Source: Bacteroidales bacterium
Lineage (GTDB): Bacteria; Bacteroidota; Bacteroidia; Bacteroidales; P3
Assembly (NCBI GenBank): GCA_009783885.1
Contig: WRCN01000010.1
Span: 1 to 62,813 of the forward strand
Length of the DNA stretch: 62,813 bases
Direction of reading: 5' to 3'
Each line of letters opens with the position of its first letter. Positions within the stretch are counted from its first letter, which is position 1. Under the pieces are notes generated by a model. That model did not search any database. It was not told where the DNA came from and worked only from the letters and a program-made list of their open reading frames with translations. The position numbers were made by a program, and so were the translations under genes. Shown in pieces: positions 25,092-34,328 of the stretch.

Positions 25092-26237
25092 ATGGTCAAA
25101 AAAACAAAAACCTTCCTTTTTCCTATTATATACACCTTTGTTGAATTTGTTGCAACGAAAGTTGGCGTTTTTTTTCAAAAAAAATCATTCGATTTACTAT
25201 TGATTAGAATGGACCGAATAGGTGATTGGGTTTTATTTCAAGACGCTTTAAAAGAGATTAAACATCGATACGAAGGACAAAAAGTTTTACTGGTTTGTCA
25301 AAAATGGGTTATTGATTTTGTTGAACAAGACTTGTTTTTTTCAAAAATTGAGTGCATTGATGCGCTTCGATTTACAAAAAATCCATTTTATGCGCTTCAT
25401 GTATTGCTTCGAATATCTCATTATTCATTCAGTGATGTGTTTAGCATTTTCCATTCTCGAACTTTAGCAGCCGATTCGATTATAAAAATTGTTAAAGCAA
25501 AAAAAAAAATAGGATTTCCTGCAGATGATTATAATCATTACATAAAAACTGCTCAAACCTATGATAAATACTACACGCAGTTAGTTTCTACAGATTCTTC
25601 GAAACATGTTTTTTACCAATATCAAGATTTTATCAGGCAAACAATAAATCCGAATTATACCATGCAATTGCCGACTTTGGATTTGGAGTTGCCCGAAGTA
25701 AACATTGAGTCGACTCGCTATTGTTTATTTATGGTAGGAGCCAGCGACATTCGTCGGTCGTGGCCGACAAATAAATTTATCGAATTGGTGTCGTTGATTC
25801 CAGACGATATAGATATTGTTTTAGTTGGACATGGCGAAGCGGAAAGACAGAGGTGTGAAGCAATTTCTACAGTTCATAGAAAAAACGGTAGAATTTTAGA
25901 TTATTGCGGTAAATTTTCGATTTTAAAACTCTGTTCGGTGATAAAATCGGCACTTTTTGTTGTGTGTAACGACTCTTCAGGAGCACATTTGGCACCAGCA
26001 TTGAAGGTCAAGACGTTTGTTATTGCTACCGGCGCTCATTGGGGATTGTGTGTGCCGTATGACGAAAGTTTATGTACCAATCCATATTTTCCGACCGTAG
26101 TGAATAAAGAAAAAAGTTGCTTTAGATGCAATTGGAATTGTCCGTATGATTTGGAACAAGGCAGTACCAAATGTATGGGAGAAGTCAGCGTTGATGAAGT
26201 TTTCGAGAAAATAAACCATTATTTGTATTCAATCTAA
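25092..26237 (+). CDS. Glycosyltransferase family 9 (heptosyltransferase-like)
   Basis: This 381-residue protein has a two-domain GT-B fold of the ADP-heptose:LPS heptosyltransferase family. The N-terminal LLIRMDRIGDWVLFQDAL matches the family's (I/V)RxxxxGD start, preceded by about 35 extra residues. The C-terminal half has FMVGASDIRRSWP, the nucleotide-sugar segment and CNDSSGAHLAPALKVKTFVI. A Cys cluster near the end (CFRCNWNCPYDLEQGSTKC) is typical of this subgroup and may bind metal or form a structural site. Role: sugar addition to an LPS core or similar glycan. It overlaps the next gene by one base. Confidence 0.87.
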   Translation: MVKKTKTFLFPIIYTFVEFVATKVGVFFQKKSFDLLLIRMDRIGDWVLFQDALKEIKHRYEGQKVLLVCQKWVIDFVEQDLFFSKIECIDALRFTKNPFYALHVLLRISHYSFSDVFSIFHSRTLAADSIIKIVKAKKKIGFPADDYNHYIKTAQTYDKYYTQLVSTDSSKHVFYQYQDFIRQTINPNYTMQLPTLDLELPEVNIESTRYCLFMVGASDIRRSWPTNKFIELVSLIPDDIDIVLVGHGEAERQRCEAISTVHRKNGRILDYCGKFSILKLCSVIKSALFVVCNDSSGAHLAPALKVKTFVIATGAHWGLCVPYDESLCTNPYFPTVVNKEKSCFRCNWNCPYDLEQGSTKCMGEVSVDEVFEKINHYLYSI

Positions 26238-27034
26238 TGGAACAAGCCAAAAAAACAGATAAAATTTCAGTCATCACAATTTGTTTCAACAATCTTTTCG
26301 AATTAATTGAAACAATAAAGTCTGTAGATAATCAAATTGTTAAACCGTTTCAGCATTTCATCGTTGATGGATCAACAAATTCAGAAATTCGCGACTATTT
26401 GTCCAAAAACCCTCAACCTAATTATCGACAATGGTTTTCGGAACTGGATAAGGGGATTGCAGATGCGTTTAACAAAGGTATTTTGGCATGTTCAGGAAAT
26501 ATTGTAAATATGCTTAATTCCGGGGATTGTTATGCGTCTTCAAATGTGATAGAACATGTATTAAGTGCATTTCAGAATGATGAAAACTTGATGTGGGTTT
26601 ATGGAAAAGCGTTTCTCATGAAAGGCGACCAACGTGTTCTTGTTGGAAAACTGTTCGAGCCTCAAAAATTATATCGCGGTATGCGGAGTATATCTCATCA
26701 AACCATGTTTTTTAAAAAGACGCTACATGATAGACATGGACTATATGATCAATCGCTTAAGATTGCGATGGATTACGATTTTGTGTGCCGAATCGCTTTT
26801 GAAAAATCTAAATTTATTGAAATTCCGATGGCTGAATTTCAGCCCGGAGGAATTAGTTCCAACTATTTTGAAGCATTGAAGGAAACGAAAAAGATTTATG
26901 AAGCGTATTACGGATATTCTATAAAGTTATTTTTTTGGCAATTGCGATTAAAAATATTGCACATACTGCTTCAAACCAAATTAGGGTTGCTTTTAAATCG
27001 CATCAAAATTTGGTTTAAACTTGAAAATCTTTAA
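26237..27034 (+). CDS. Glycosyltransferase family 2
   Basis: This 265-residue GT-A fold enzyme carries SVITICFNNLFELIETIKSV at the N-terminus, FIVDGSTN, and ELDKGIADAFNKGI followed by NMLNSGDCY, where the acidic pair stands for the DxD motif (SGD form). This pattern is typical of WcaA-like transferases that add hexoses to the repeat unit of surface polysaccharides. The acceptor and donor are unknown. Confidence 0.87.
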   Translation: MEQAKKTDKISVITICFNNLFELIETIKSVDNQIVKPFQHFIVDGSTNSEIRDYLSKNPQPNYRQWFSELDKGIADAFNKGILACSGNIVNMLNSGDCYASSNVIEHVLSAFQNDENLMWVYGKAFLMKGDQRVLVGKLFEPQKLYRGMRSISHQTMFFKKTLHDRHGLYDQSLKIAMDYDFVCRIAFEKSKFIEIPMAEFQPGGISSNYFEALKETKKIYEAYYGYSIKLFFWQLRLKILHILLQTKLGLLLNRIKIWFKLENL

Positions 27035-27044
27035 ACTATAAAAC

Positions 27045-27800
27045 ATGCAAACTCAATTTTCAAAACAATTTTTCAAAGAGGATGGACACTATCTTGGAAA
27101 GCCTGCAGAATCAACAAATAAAATCATCCAAAGGCGTTTGAATTTAGTAGATACAATTTCTGAATTTAAGGGAGCTCAACTATCCTTATTGGATATTGGT
27201 TGCGGGGCAGGTGCATCACTAATCAGGCTGGCACCGGATATGAAACACTGTTTAGGAATTGACATTAACGATTATCATAGTGCTGAATTTGAAAAATTGT
27301 GCGAGGAAAGTCAGCTTTCAAATTGTGATTTTAAAGTCATGAATATTGAACAGGAACATATACAGAATCAATTTGATCGTATCATTTGTTTTGAGGTTAT
27401 TGAACATTTTGCAGATGAAAACAAAGGTGTTTCTGCAATTTATAATGCACTTAGAAGCGGCGGTATTGCTGCTATTTCAGTACCCAATAAATGGTGGATT
27501 TTTGAAACACATGGTGCAAAACTTCCATTATTGCCGTGGAATCGAATTCCATTCTTTTCGTGGTTGCCAAAGCCGATCCATGAACGTTTTTCAAATGCAC
27601 GCATATATACGCGAAAACGAATTGTGAAATTGTTAGAAAAACATGGATTTACGGTAGTTAAAACAAATTATATTATGGCACCGATGGATATTCTTCAAAA
27701 TGGAAAATTGAAAAATTTTCTTCAAAACCGTGTCTTTCGGAAAGATGTAACAAAAAATCCGATGAAATCAACTTCAATATTTGTTGTTGTAAAAAAGTAA
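27045..27800 (+). CDS. Class I SAM-dependent methyltransferase (UbiG/type 11-like)
   Basis: This 251-residue protein shows a clear SAM motif, LLDIGCGAGASLI, the acidic GIDINDYHSAEFEKL, IICFEVIEHFADE and LRSGGIAAISVPNKW. These are features of the methyltransferase_23/11 group. It is the last plus-strand gene of the main glycan run, converging on a minus-strand glycosyltransferase four bases later. The substrate is probably a glycan or its lipid carrier. Confidence 0.83.
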   Translation: MQTQFSKQFFKEDGHYLGKPAESTNKIIQRRLNLVDTISEFKGAQLSLLDIGCGAGASLIRLAPDMKHCLGIDINDYHSAEFEKLCEESQLSNCDFKVMNIEQEHIQNQFDRIICFEVIEHFADENKGVSAIYNALRSGGIAAISVPNKWWIFETHGAKLPLLPWNRIPFFSWLPKPIHERFSNARIYTRKRIVKLLEKHGFTVVKTNYIMAPMDILQNGKLKNFLQNRVFRKDVTKNPMKSTSIFVVVKK

Positions 27801-27804
27801 TCAA

Positions 27805-28917
27805 CTAAGTCAACAGAAGTTTTTCGAATATTTTTTTCGCCACCTCGTTGGTATGATTTTGCAAATAATAGTTCCTTGAATACGAGTTAAATCTGCTGTT
27901 AAATTTCTGAGGAATTTGTTGAATGGCTGCGATATACTCTTCTTTGGTATTGGCTAATGCTCCTACTTTTTCAAAATCCACATTATAACCTTCAAATGAT
28001 TCGGTCGACCCCATAATGATTTTTCCATACATCAACGTTTCACAAGTTTTGACTTTCATTCCGCTGCCTTTGAAAATCGGAGAAATCACGAAATCGGCTT
28101 GTTCAATGAATGGTGCAATGTTTTCGATATCGGAAAATATTTCGATTTTTGATTGTTGTTGTAGGGACAATGCTTGTATCGTTCTTACCAACTGTTTCAT
28201 GCCTTTTCCAACAATTTGCAATTGGATATCTACGTACGGCAACACATTTTCAATAAACCACAAAACCCCTTCGGCATTGGCAGGAAAATAGGTACCGAAA
28301 AAAAGTGCTGTCGGGGGGTTGGCAATAGGTACAGGGGTTTCATTTGGATGTTTATCTTCAAACGTTACCGGAACAAATGCATTGGTTTTTTTGCCATATC
28401 GTCTTAGCAATTCATTAGAATCACGGGAATTTATAGCTATAGTGATGTCGGAATACTGCATGGAATAAGCATCGTTTCGATTACTACAACGCAATAAAAA
28501 CGGACGATAGAGCGCATATCTCGGAATATGTGTTTGATAATACACAACTTCTACATTATGAAAAAATGTGACAATTTTTCCGGAAAACCCCTCTTTTTTC
28601 AACGCTTTGGCAATAATACCAAAAATACTTCGATCAATGAAAACAATGTCTTTGTGTTGAGCGATTTTGCAAATTTGGCGAACTTTTTGAGGAGTAAGTC
28701 CAAAATAATAGTTTGCCAAAAGATAGGGAAAACTTTTGATCTTACTCCAAACCGTTTTGCGTTCCAAATTCGGATGCATATAGTATTCCTCAACATTTTC
28801 AACGCCAAACAATTCGCAAAAAATTGAATAGTTTTTATGTGTTACCTGCTCGCCACCCTCCTTGATTCCAAAGGGTTTCTTATAGCGAATAAACAAAACA
28901 GTTTTTGGCGTGTTCAC
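27805..28917 (-). CDS. Glycosyltransferase, GT4/GT1 family
   Basis: This 370-residue GT-B fold protein has a recognisable C-terminal half: ALFFGTYFPANAEGVLWFI, QIVGKGM, and a donor-site motif in PIFKGSGMKVKTCETLMYGK, which replaces the usual EGFGLxxLEAMA. An N-terminal IRYKKPFGIKEGGEQVTHKN is typical of sugar-binding acceptor loops. The start codon is GTG at 28917, overlapping the yfhO stop by one base, so the two genes are translationally coupled. Confidence 0.85.
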   Translation of the reverse strand: MNTPKTVLFIRYKKPFGIKEGGEQVTHKNYSIFCELFGVENVEEYYMHPNLERKTVWSKIKSFPYLLANYYFGLTPQKVRQICKIAQHKDIVFIDRSIFGIIAKALKKEGFSGKIVTFFHNVEVVYYQTHIPRYALYRPFLLRCSNRNDAYSMQYSDITIAINSRDSNELLRRYGKKTNAFVPVTFEDKHPNETPVPIANPPTALFFGTYFPANAEGVLWFIENVLPYVDIQLQIVGKGMKQLVRTIQALSLQQQSKIEIFSDIENIAPFIEQADFVISPIFKGSGMKVKTCETLMYGKIIMGSTESFEGYNVDFEKVGALANTKEEYIAAIQQIPQKFNSRFNSYSRNYYLQNHTNEVAKKIFEKLLLT

Positions 28918-31364
28918 TACACTTTGTTTTTTGGTTTTCTAAATTGAACATAGACTGCAACTACGATCAGAGCAAATAACATCAGATTGAAAACTACTCC
29001 GATTCTATCGCCTTTATTTTTAAAAACCGGAATAAATTCCATTCGGATTTCATGATCCCCTGCAGGAATATTTATGGCTCGCAAAATATAATTTACACGC
29101 AAAATTTCAGCAGGTTCTCCGTTAATCCATGCAAACCATTCGTCGGGATAAAACACTTCTGAAAATACAGCTAATCCGGCGTTTTCGTTAGAGGATCGAT
29201 AGGTCAAAATGTTGGGAGTATAACTTGTCAGGTAGATTTTTGCATTTTCGCCGGGAGGTGAAAATGGTAATAATCTTCTCGCAAAAGGTGTATCAATTAT
29301 AGCCGCTGATGCCGGGTCGAAATCGTATAGGGCATTGATTTCAGCATTCGGACCTTCAACAATTCTTACCGAATCCACAAACCACGCATTGCCCAAAGCT
29401 GACACGTTTCGTTGAACATAAGGAATGCCATCTTGCCCGGGAACAATGAAATATTTAGTATTAAGCATATTGAAAACTCTCACATTATTTCTACTGATAT
29501 GGTATTCGATCATATCTTGATAGCGACGCAATTTGGCAGGAGAATAACCACCGATGGATTTGTGCCAAAACGAAGTTGCCGCATCGTTAAACGTGTTGGT
29601 TGTAATATTCAACACACGATAGTGCGGATCGGGGTCTTGCAAAATAAGGCGATCAGCTTCTGTCAATGGAAATGGAGTCTCTACATTTTTTAGAGGCACA
29701 AATTTATCGTTGTTCAAATAGCGTTTGTTAATAGGCCACATATCCGCTAAAATCAGAACAATTAGAGCAATGTAAAAAGACTGAAGTTTGATTTTCCCTT
29801 TCACAAAATAAAAGAGTAAAAGAGCGGTTAGTGCGACAAAAACAGCCGAACGCAGTGCATCCATTCGCAACCAAGCTTTACGATCCTCGATGATTGCATT
29901 AGATAACCATTCCGGCCAGTTTGCAAAAATGCGAACATCTTGCACGGATGTGAATGAAAATATCGCAGAACCGAAAAGCACGAAAAACAAGCAAATACCG
30001 CCTGTGATATAAGCTGACATTTTGATATGTTTCAAAAGTTCGTCTTTTGAAATTTTATTTTCGATGATATTTTTTAATGCTAAGAAACCCAGTAGTGGTA
30101 TGGTAAATTCGGCGACGACTAAAATACTGGAGACCGCTCGAAATTTGTTATAAAACGGAAAATAATTCATAAAAAATTCCGTAAAAGGCATAAAATTTCG
30201 TCCCCAAGCCAGTAAAATTGAAAAAATAGTGGCAATGAGAAGCCCCCACTTGTAAGGCCCTTTCACTACGAAAAGTGCCAAAACAAATAGGAAAAAAATC
30301 ACTGCCCCAACGTAAACCGGTCCTGCAGTAAATGGTTGAGTTCCCCAATACATAGGCATTTGTGAGCAAATGCGTTCAGCTTCGCGAGGCGATTGCCCAT
30401 GTTGCACAAGGGCTTGGTAGGTTTTTGAATTTTTGCCGAGTTTGGCACCCGAAGCGCCACCTTTGAAATTGGGGATTAAAAGAGTTAAAGTTTCATCAAT
30501 ATCATAACTCCAAGCAGTTGCATAGTCCAAATCCAATCCTTTGGATTCCTCTCCGGTATACCCTTGTGTGAGTTCGGAATGTCCGCCACGCATGGTTTCT
30601 TTTACATGATGTTGATTCATCATGAAATAACCTGTTCGTGTTCCTATTCCAATACCTACTGCAGCAAAAAATATCAAAGAAGATATGATAAATGTTTTGA
30701 TTTTTTTATCTTTGAAATGGTTGTATAATTCAACAAAAAACAAAATGCCGATCAACATAAATATGTAGTAAGTCATCTGAATGTGCCAAATAGCACCAAG
30801 CATCATATAAACTGCCACACAGACCGCTCCCCAAAGATATTTTTGATCATAAATCAATTTAAATCCTCCGATAACGGCAGCTAAAAATCCCAGTGCCAAA
30901 GCCTTACTTTCATGTCCGGCTTCCAAAAGAATAAAGAAATAGGACGAAAAAGCAATTGCGATAGAGCCCGCAACAGCGAGCCAAACGTTCATTCCAAAAG
31001 CCAATAATAAAATGAAACAACCAACCAACAATCCCATAATTTGCAAGGAGATATTAGGCATAAATCCATGTGATAAATTGTATAGAAAATCGTTCACTTT
31101 GTTCACTGCCGGATAATTTACTTTTCCGCCTCCGATGTGATACGTCGGCATACCGGCAAACATGGAATTAGTCCAATCCGTGGCTTCTCCTGTTTTTTCC
31201 AAATGTTGTCTGGCTTCTTGGTACATGCCGCGCCAACTGCTATTATCACCTGAAAATACCATTTTGCCTTGTAAAACTGGTGAAGTATAAACCAATGTTA
31301 TGACAGCAAAAAACGCAATGGCTAATGCATAAGGATAGATTTTTTTGAAGTTAATGTTTTTCAT
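28917..31364 (-). CDS. YfhO-family membrane protein
   Basis: This 815-residue membrane protein of the YfhO family has about thirteen hydrophobic segments. Features include the N-terminal helix, SGDNSSWRGMYQEAR in the first periplasmic loop, several helices with NQHHVKETMRGGHSELTQG between them, and a C-terminal periplasmic beta-rich domain (about residues 560-780) with DPDPHYRVLNITTN and SEVFYPDEWFAWING. YfhO proteins are GT-C-like and take part in glycosylation of lipid or teichoic polymers in Firmicutes; in Bacteroidetes the role is unclear. It heads a two-gene minus-strand unit with its own promoter. Confidence 0.87.
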   Translation of the reverse strand: MKNINFKKIYPYALAIAFFAVITLVYTSPVLQGKMVFSGDNSSWRGMYQEARQHLEKTGEATDWTNSMFAGMPTYHIGGGKVNYPAVNKVNDFLYNLSHGFMPNISLQIMGLLVGCFILLLAFGMNVWLAVAGSIAIAFSSYFFILLEAGHESKALALGFLAAVIGGFKLIYDQKYLWGAVCVAVYMMLGAIWHIQMTYYIFMLIGILFFVELYNHFKDKKIKTFIISSLIFFAAVGIGIGTRTGYFMMNQHHVKETMRGGHSELTQGYTGEESKGLDLDYATAWSYDIDETLTLLIPNFKGGASGAKLGKNSKTYQALVQHGQSPREAERICSQMPMYWGTQPFTAGPVYVGAVIFFLFVLALFVVKGPYKWGLLIATIFSILLAWGRNFMPFTEFFMNYFPFYNKFRAVSSILVVAEFTIPLLGFLALKNIIENKISKDELLKHIKMSAYITGGICLFFVLFGSAIFSFTSVQDVRIFANWPEWLSNAIIEDRKAWLRMDALRSAVFVALTALLLFYFVKGKIKLQSFYIALIVLILADMWPINKRYLNNDKFVPLKNVETPFPLTEADRLILQDPDPHYRVLNITTNTFNDAATSFWHKSIGGYSPAKLRRYQDMIEYHISRNNVRVFNMLNTKYFIVPGQDGIPYVQRNVSALGNAWFVDSVRIVEGPNAEINALYDFDPASAAIIDTPFARRLLPFSPPGENAKIYLTSYTPNILTYRSSNENAGLAVFSEVFYPDEWFAWINGEPAEILRVNYILRAINIPAGDHEIRMEFIPVFKNKGDRIGVVFNLMLFALIVVAVYVQFRKPKNKV

Positions 31365-31380
31365 AAAACTATATTTTCTG

Positions 31381-31388
31381 CAAAGATA
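31381..31388 (-). promoter_or_regulatory. Promoter -7 element for the yfhO unit
   Basis: CAAAGATA on the top strand reads TATCTTTG on the minus strand, 17 bases upstream of the yfhO-family start at 31364. Confidence 0.65.
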
Positions 31389-31414
31389 CGAAAAAAAAAA
31401 GAATTATTCAAATG

Positions 31415-31445
31415 TTGCTTAAATCGAAAATAACTCTTATCTTTG
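31415..31445 (+). promoter_or_regulatory. Promoter for GT2 gene at 31463
   Basis: TTG at 31415-31417 and TATCTTTG at 31438-31445 have a 20-base spacer. The promoter overlaps the first in-frame ATG (31412), which fixes the real start at 31463. Confidence 0.7.
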
Positions 31446-31462
31446 TAGGCGAAAATTTAGTT

Positions 31463-32485
31463 ATGAGTACCAATATATCAAAGATTTCCGTGATAGTCCC
31501 TGTCTACAATGCGGAAAAAACTATCATCCGCTGTGTTGATTCTTTGTTGAATCAAACATTTCAAGACATGGAGATCATTATCGTGGACGATCACGGGCAA
31601 GACAGCAGTATTGAAGTAATACAAAACCGAATTGCCGACCATTCGCGAAAAACTATGTTTCGTTTTGCGAAAACAACGGTTAATTCAGGTCCAGGAACAG
31701 CACGAAATGTAGGATTACAAATGGCGCAAGGGGAATATGTCGCCTTTCTTGATAGCGATGATTGGGTAGAACCGGATATGTATTCAAGCCTATACGAAAC
31801 GGCAAAACAACACGCGGCAGATTTATGCTATTGCAGGGCTATTTGGGAAGATCCGAAAAAAAATCAACAACGCGTTTTGTCCAATATCTCTGTGAAACAA
31901 GGGAGTTTCTCCGATGAAAATAAACGTTATTTTTTAGCGAATTTCAAAAGTTATTTTTGGTTTTATATTTTTCGCCGTGAAGTGATAAGCAACAACGGCA
32001 TTACATTTCCTCCGGAAAAAGATTCCGAGGATATTTATTTTTTGATTTGTAATATTCTGTATGCCAAATGTATTGCGCATGCGGATAAGCCGATGTATCA
32101 TTATGTATACGATTCCAATTCGTTGAGTAGATTTAAAAATGAGAAACGTTATCTTGAGAGATTATCTACGTTTCGCCGATTGTTTGATTTTGCAAAAACG
32201 CATCATTTTTACAATGCCTATAAGCAGGAATTACAATTCGTTTACCTTAAAAAAGCCTATTTATCAGCAGTGATAAACTATTTAATGAACGCCAAGCGTC
32301 CACAAGCAAGAATTTTGCGAGACATCTATCGAGAATTTATCGAAATTTGTCCCGATTACGCAAAAAATATGCTGTATAAAAATCATTTTTTGTTTCGGTT
32401 TTCAGTTATTGTTTTACACCGAATGCCGAACTTTGCATGCTTGTTTTTACCTTCAATTCTAAGGAAAAAATTCGACAAATTTTAA
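31463..32485 (+). CDS. Glycosyltransferase family 2
   Basis: This 340-residue enzyme begins ISVIVPVYNAEKTIIRCVDSL and carries IIVDDHGQDSS, NSGPGTARNVGLQMAQGEYVAFLDSDDW (intact DSDD metal site) and a C-terminal tail with several basic helices. It resembles capsule/LPS GT2 enzymes. It is transcribed alone from its own promoter, divergent from the yfhO unit, and converges on tolC five bases past its stop. The ATG at 31412 was rejected because the promoter lies downstream of it. Confidence 0.9.
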   Translation: MSTNISKISVIVPVYNAEKTIIRCVDSLLNQTFQDMEIIIVDDHGQDSSIEVIQNRIADHSRKTMFRFAKTTVNSGPGTARNVGLQMAQGEYVAFLDSDDWVEPDMYSSLYETAKQHAADLCYCRAIWEDPKKNQQRVLSNISVKQGSFSDENKRYFLANFKSYFWFYIFRREVISNNGITFPPEKDSEDIYFLICNILYAKCIAHADKPMYHYVYDSNSLSRFKNEKRYLERLSTFRRLFDFAKTHHFYNAYKQELQFVYLKKAYLSAVINYLMNAKRPQARILRDIYREFIEICPDYAKNMLYKNHFLFRFSVIVLHRMPNFACLFLPSILRKKFDKF

Positions 32486-32490
32486 AGACA

Positions 32491-33723
32491 TTATTTAACC
32501 AATTCTCCTGCCAACTGTAGCAAAATTGTTTCCGAAAGTTTGGTCAAATACAAACTGTTGGTGTAACGATTGATGGCGTTGAGATAATTGCGTTGAGATT
32601 CGCGAAGTTCAAGTGCAGAGAGACTTCCGAGTTGATAACGTTCAAGTGAGATGTCCATATTTTGTTTGGCAACTTCGATGTTTTCACTTTCCAAAGTAAC
32701 CAAATCTCGATTGGTTTGATAATTGATAAAATTTAATCGTAGTTGGGTTTCCAAATTCAACAGCGATGCATCTTCGGCATATTTTGCACTTTCATACATC
32801 AACTTCGCATTACGGCGTCTACGTTGCGTTTCCAAACCATTGAACAAATTCATCCGCACACCTGCACCGTAATAAAATCCGCGATCCTGCATGTTGTGAT
32901 TATACAAATCGTATCCCGCATTTACACTAATTGTTGGCATTAATAACGCATCAATTTCTCTTTTTGAAAATTCCGCCATCTGTGTTTCCAAGCGCGAAAT
33001 ATTTAAATCCGTATTTTGCGCAAGTGCTTTGGCATGAATTTCGGCATAATCCAAATATTGTGCATAAGGAATGTTCTCAACCACCTCAAAGTCCGTATCA
33101 ACAGGACGCGCAAGCAACTGATTTAGACTCGTTTTAGCGGATAATATCAATTCCAAACTACGCAAATACGAACTGCTGTCGGTATTATAATCCACTCTGG
33201 CATTCAACACATCTAATTTCGACGCACTACCGATTTCATATCTCGCTAACACATATTCGTAGCGAGCCTGCGATACATCCAGCGTTTGTTTAATGGATTT
33301 TAACTGTTGTTCGGTACTTACAATCAAGTAATATTGATTCATCACTTGCCGAATCGTGTTTTCCACCGTCGCGCGAAAACTGACGCTATTGATTTCTTCA
33401 AATGATTTGAAACGGTTATAGGCTGCAAACATTCCCAATCCATCGAAAACAGTCCAACCTAAATCAATACTTGCACGAGCAGTGGGATCCGTAGGTTCGT
33501 TTTTGGAAAAATTTCCATTCAGAGCGATCGAAGGTAATGCACCTGCATTACCCCAAGACGCATAAACTTGCTCTGTCGTGTTTTTCGCGATTTTGATTGA
33601 ATAATTATTTTTCAACGCAAGGCTAATCGCTTGTTCAACAGTCATAGGCTCTACAGCCTGCGAAAAGCCAAAAAAAGGCACAAGGAGCAGCAATCCGAGT
33701 AATTTTTTAATTTTTGATTTCAT
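32491..33723 (-). CDS. TolC-family outer membrane efflux protein
   Basis: This 410-residue protein has a signal peptide (MKSKIKKLLGLLLLVPFFGFSQA) and two helical repeats of the outer-membrane efflux family (about residues 30-210 and 225-405), each with long coiled-coil helices that would build a periplasmic tunnel. Length is slightly short but normal for Bacteroidetes members. It normally works with an inner-membrane pump and an adaptor protein; neither is adjacent. A composite repeat element occupies the space upstream of its start codon, where its promoter should be. Confidence 0.9.
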   Translation of the reverse strand: MKSKIKKLLGLLLLVPFFGFSQAVEPMTVEQAISLALKNNYSIKIAKNTTEQVYASWGNAGALPSIALNGNFSKNEPTDPTARASIDLGWTVFDGLGMFAAYNRFKSFEEINSVSFRATVENTIRQVMNQYYLIVSTEQQLKSIKQTLDVSQARYEYVLARYEIGSASKLDVLNARVDYNTDSSSYLRSLELILSAKTSLNQLLARPVDTDFEVVENIPYAQYLDYAEIHAKALAQNTDLNISRLETQMAEFSKREIDALLMPTISVNAGYDLYNHNMQDRGFYYGAGVRMNLFNGLETQRRRRNAKLMYESAKYAEDASLLNLETQLRLNFINYQTNRDLVTLESENIEVAKQNMDISLERYQLGSLSALELRESQRNYLNAINRYTNSLYLTKLSETILLQLAGELVK

Positions 33724-33737
33724 TTTTCATTTTTTTT

Positions 33738-33827
33738 CGTCATTCCGAGTCCCTCGACTTTGCTCGGGATAAACTCCGTCGAGGAATCTCCTTGCTACGG
33801 GATGTCTCGACTACGCTCGACATGACG
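33738..33827. repeat. Composite palindromic element (three hairpin units)
   Basis: A left unit has outer stem ATTCC/GGAAT with a nested TCCC/GGGA unit in its loop. A right unit has stem ATGTC/GACAT. They are joined by CTTGCTACGGG. The outer ends are CGTCAT and ATGACG. It fills the gap between tolC and the hypothetical gene at 33832. Confidence 0.85.
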
Positions 33828-33831
33828 TCTG

Positions 33832-34251
33832 TTAGTTAAATATCCGATACCAAAACGTCCGTTCCTTATCTTTCAAATCCACCGCTTGCGCGATGGCTTT
33901 GCAAATTGGCAAAAAACGAGAATAGTCGTTCTCGTTATGTACCAACCAATATTTTCCTTCAATACGATTTTGACAAGCCAACACAAAACTGACATCAAAT
34001 TTGTCGTCTTTATGTTGAAGTTGTTTAAATGCGGATTCATCATAATCCAAAGCTCTACACATCAACCACCAATCTCCGAACCCCCTTGCTCTTAACCATA
34101 CTTCAGCTTTTTCATCACCTTTGATGGCATTTGAAAACGCTGCTAATTCAGGATGTTTTTCGGTTGTCATCAAAGCCTTAAACGCCTTTCTGTCGCCCTC
34201 TACAGCAGATTTGAAGAGATCTAATATGTCTTGTGAATAATCGCGTAGCAT
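33832..34251 (-). CDS. Hypothetical protein
   Basis: This 139-residue soluble protein is not recognised. It is rich in Trp, Lys and Asp, with segments such as EVWLRARGFGDWWLMCRALDY and GKYWLVHNENDYSRFLPI. No signal peptide or membrane helix is visible. It follows the nitroreductase gene on the same strand, separated by 71 bases that hold an inverted repeat. Real coding is supported by an uninterrupted frame with normal codon use and balanced composition. Confidence 0.6.
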   Translation of the reverse strand: MLRDYSQDILDLFKSAVEGDRKAFKALMTTEKHPELAAFSNAIKGDEKAEVWLRARGFGDWWLMCRALDYDESAFKQLQHKDDKFDVSFVLACQNRIEGKYWLVHNENDYSRFLPICKAIAQAVDLKDKERTFWYRIFN

Positions 34252-34260
34252 TTTTATAAT

Positions 34261-34328
34261 GGTTAAAGGCCAAAGGTCAAGGGTTAAAGGTCAAATTATT
34301 TTAACCTTTTGTCTTTGACCTTTTACCT
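34261..34328. repeat. Inverted repeat of AAAGGTC heptamers
   Basis: GGTTAAAGGCCAAAGGTCAA and similar heptad copies on the left face complementary AACCTTTTG...TTTGACCTTTTACC on the right, with an AT-rich loop. It overlaps the last codons of the nitroreductase gene and may end its transcript. Confidence 0.65.
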
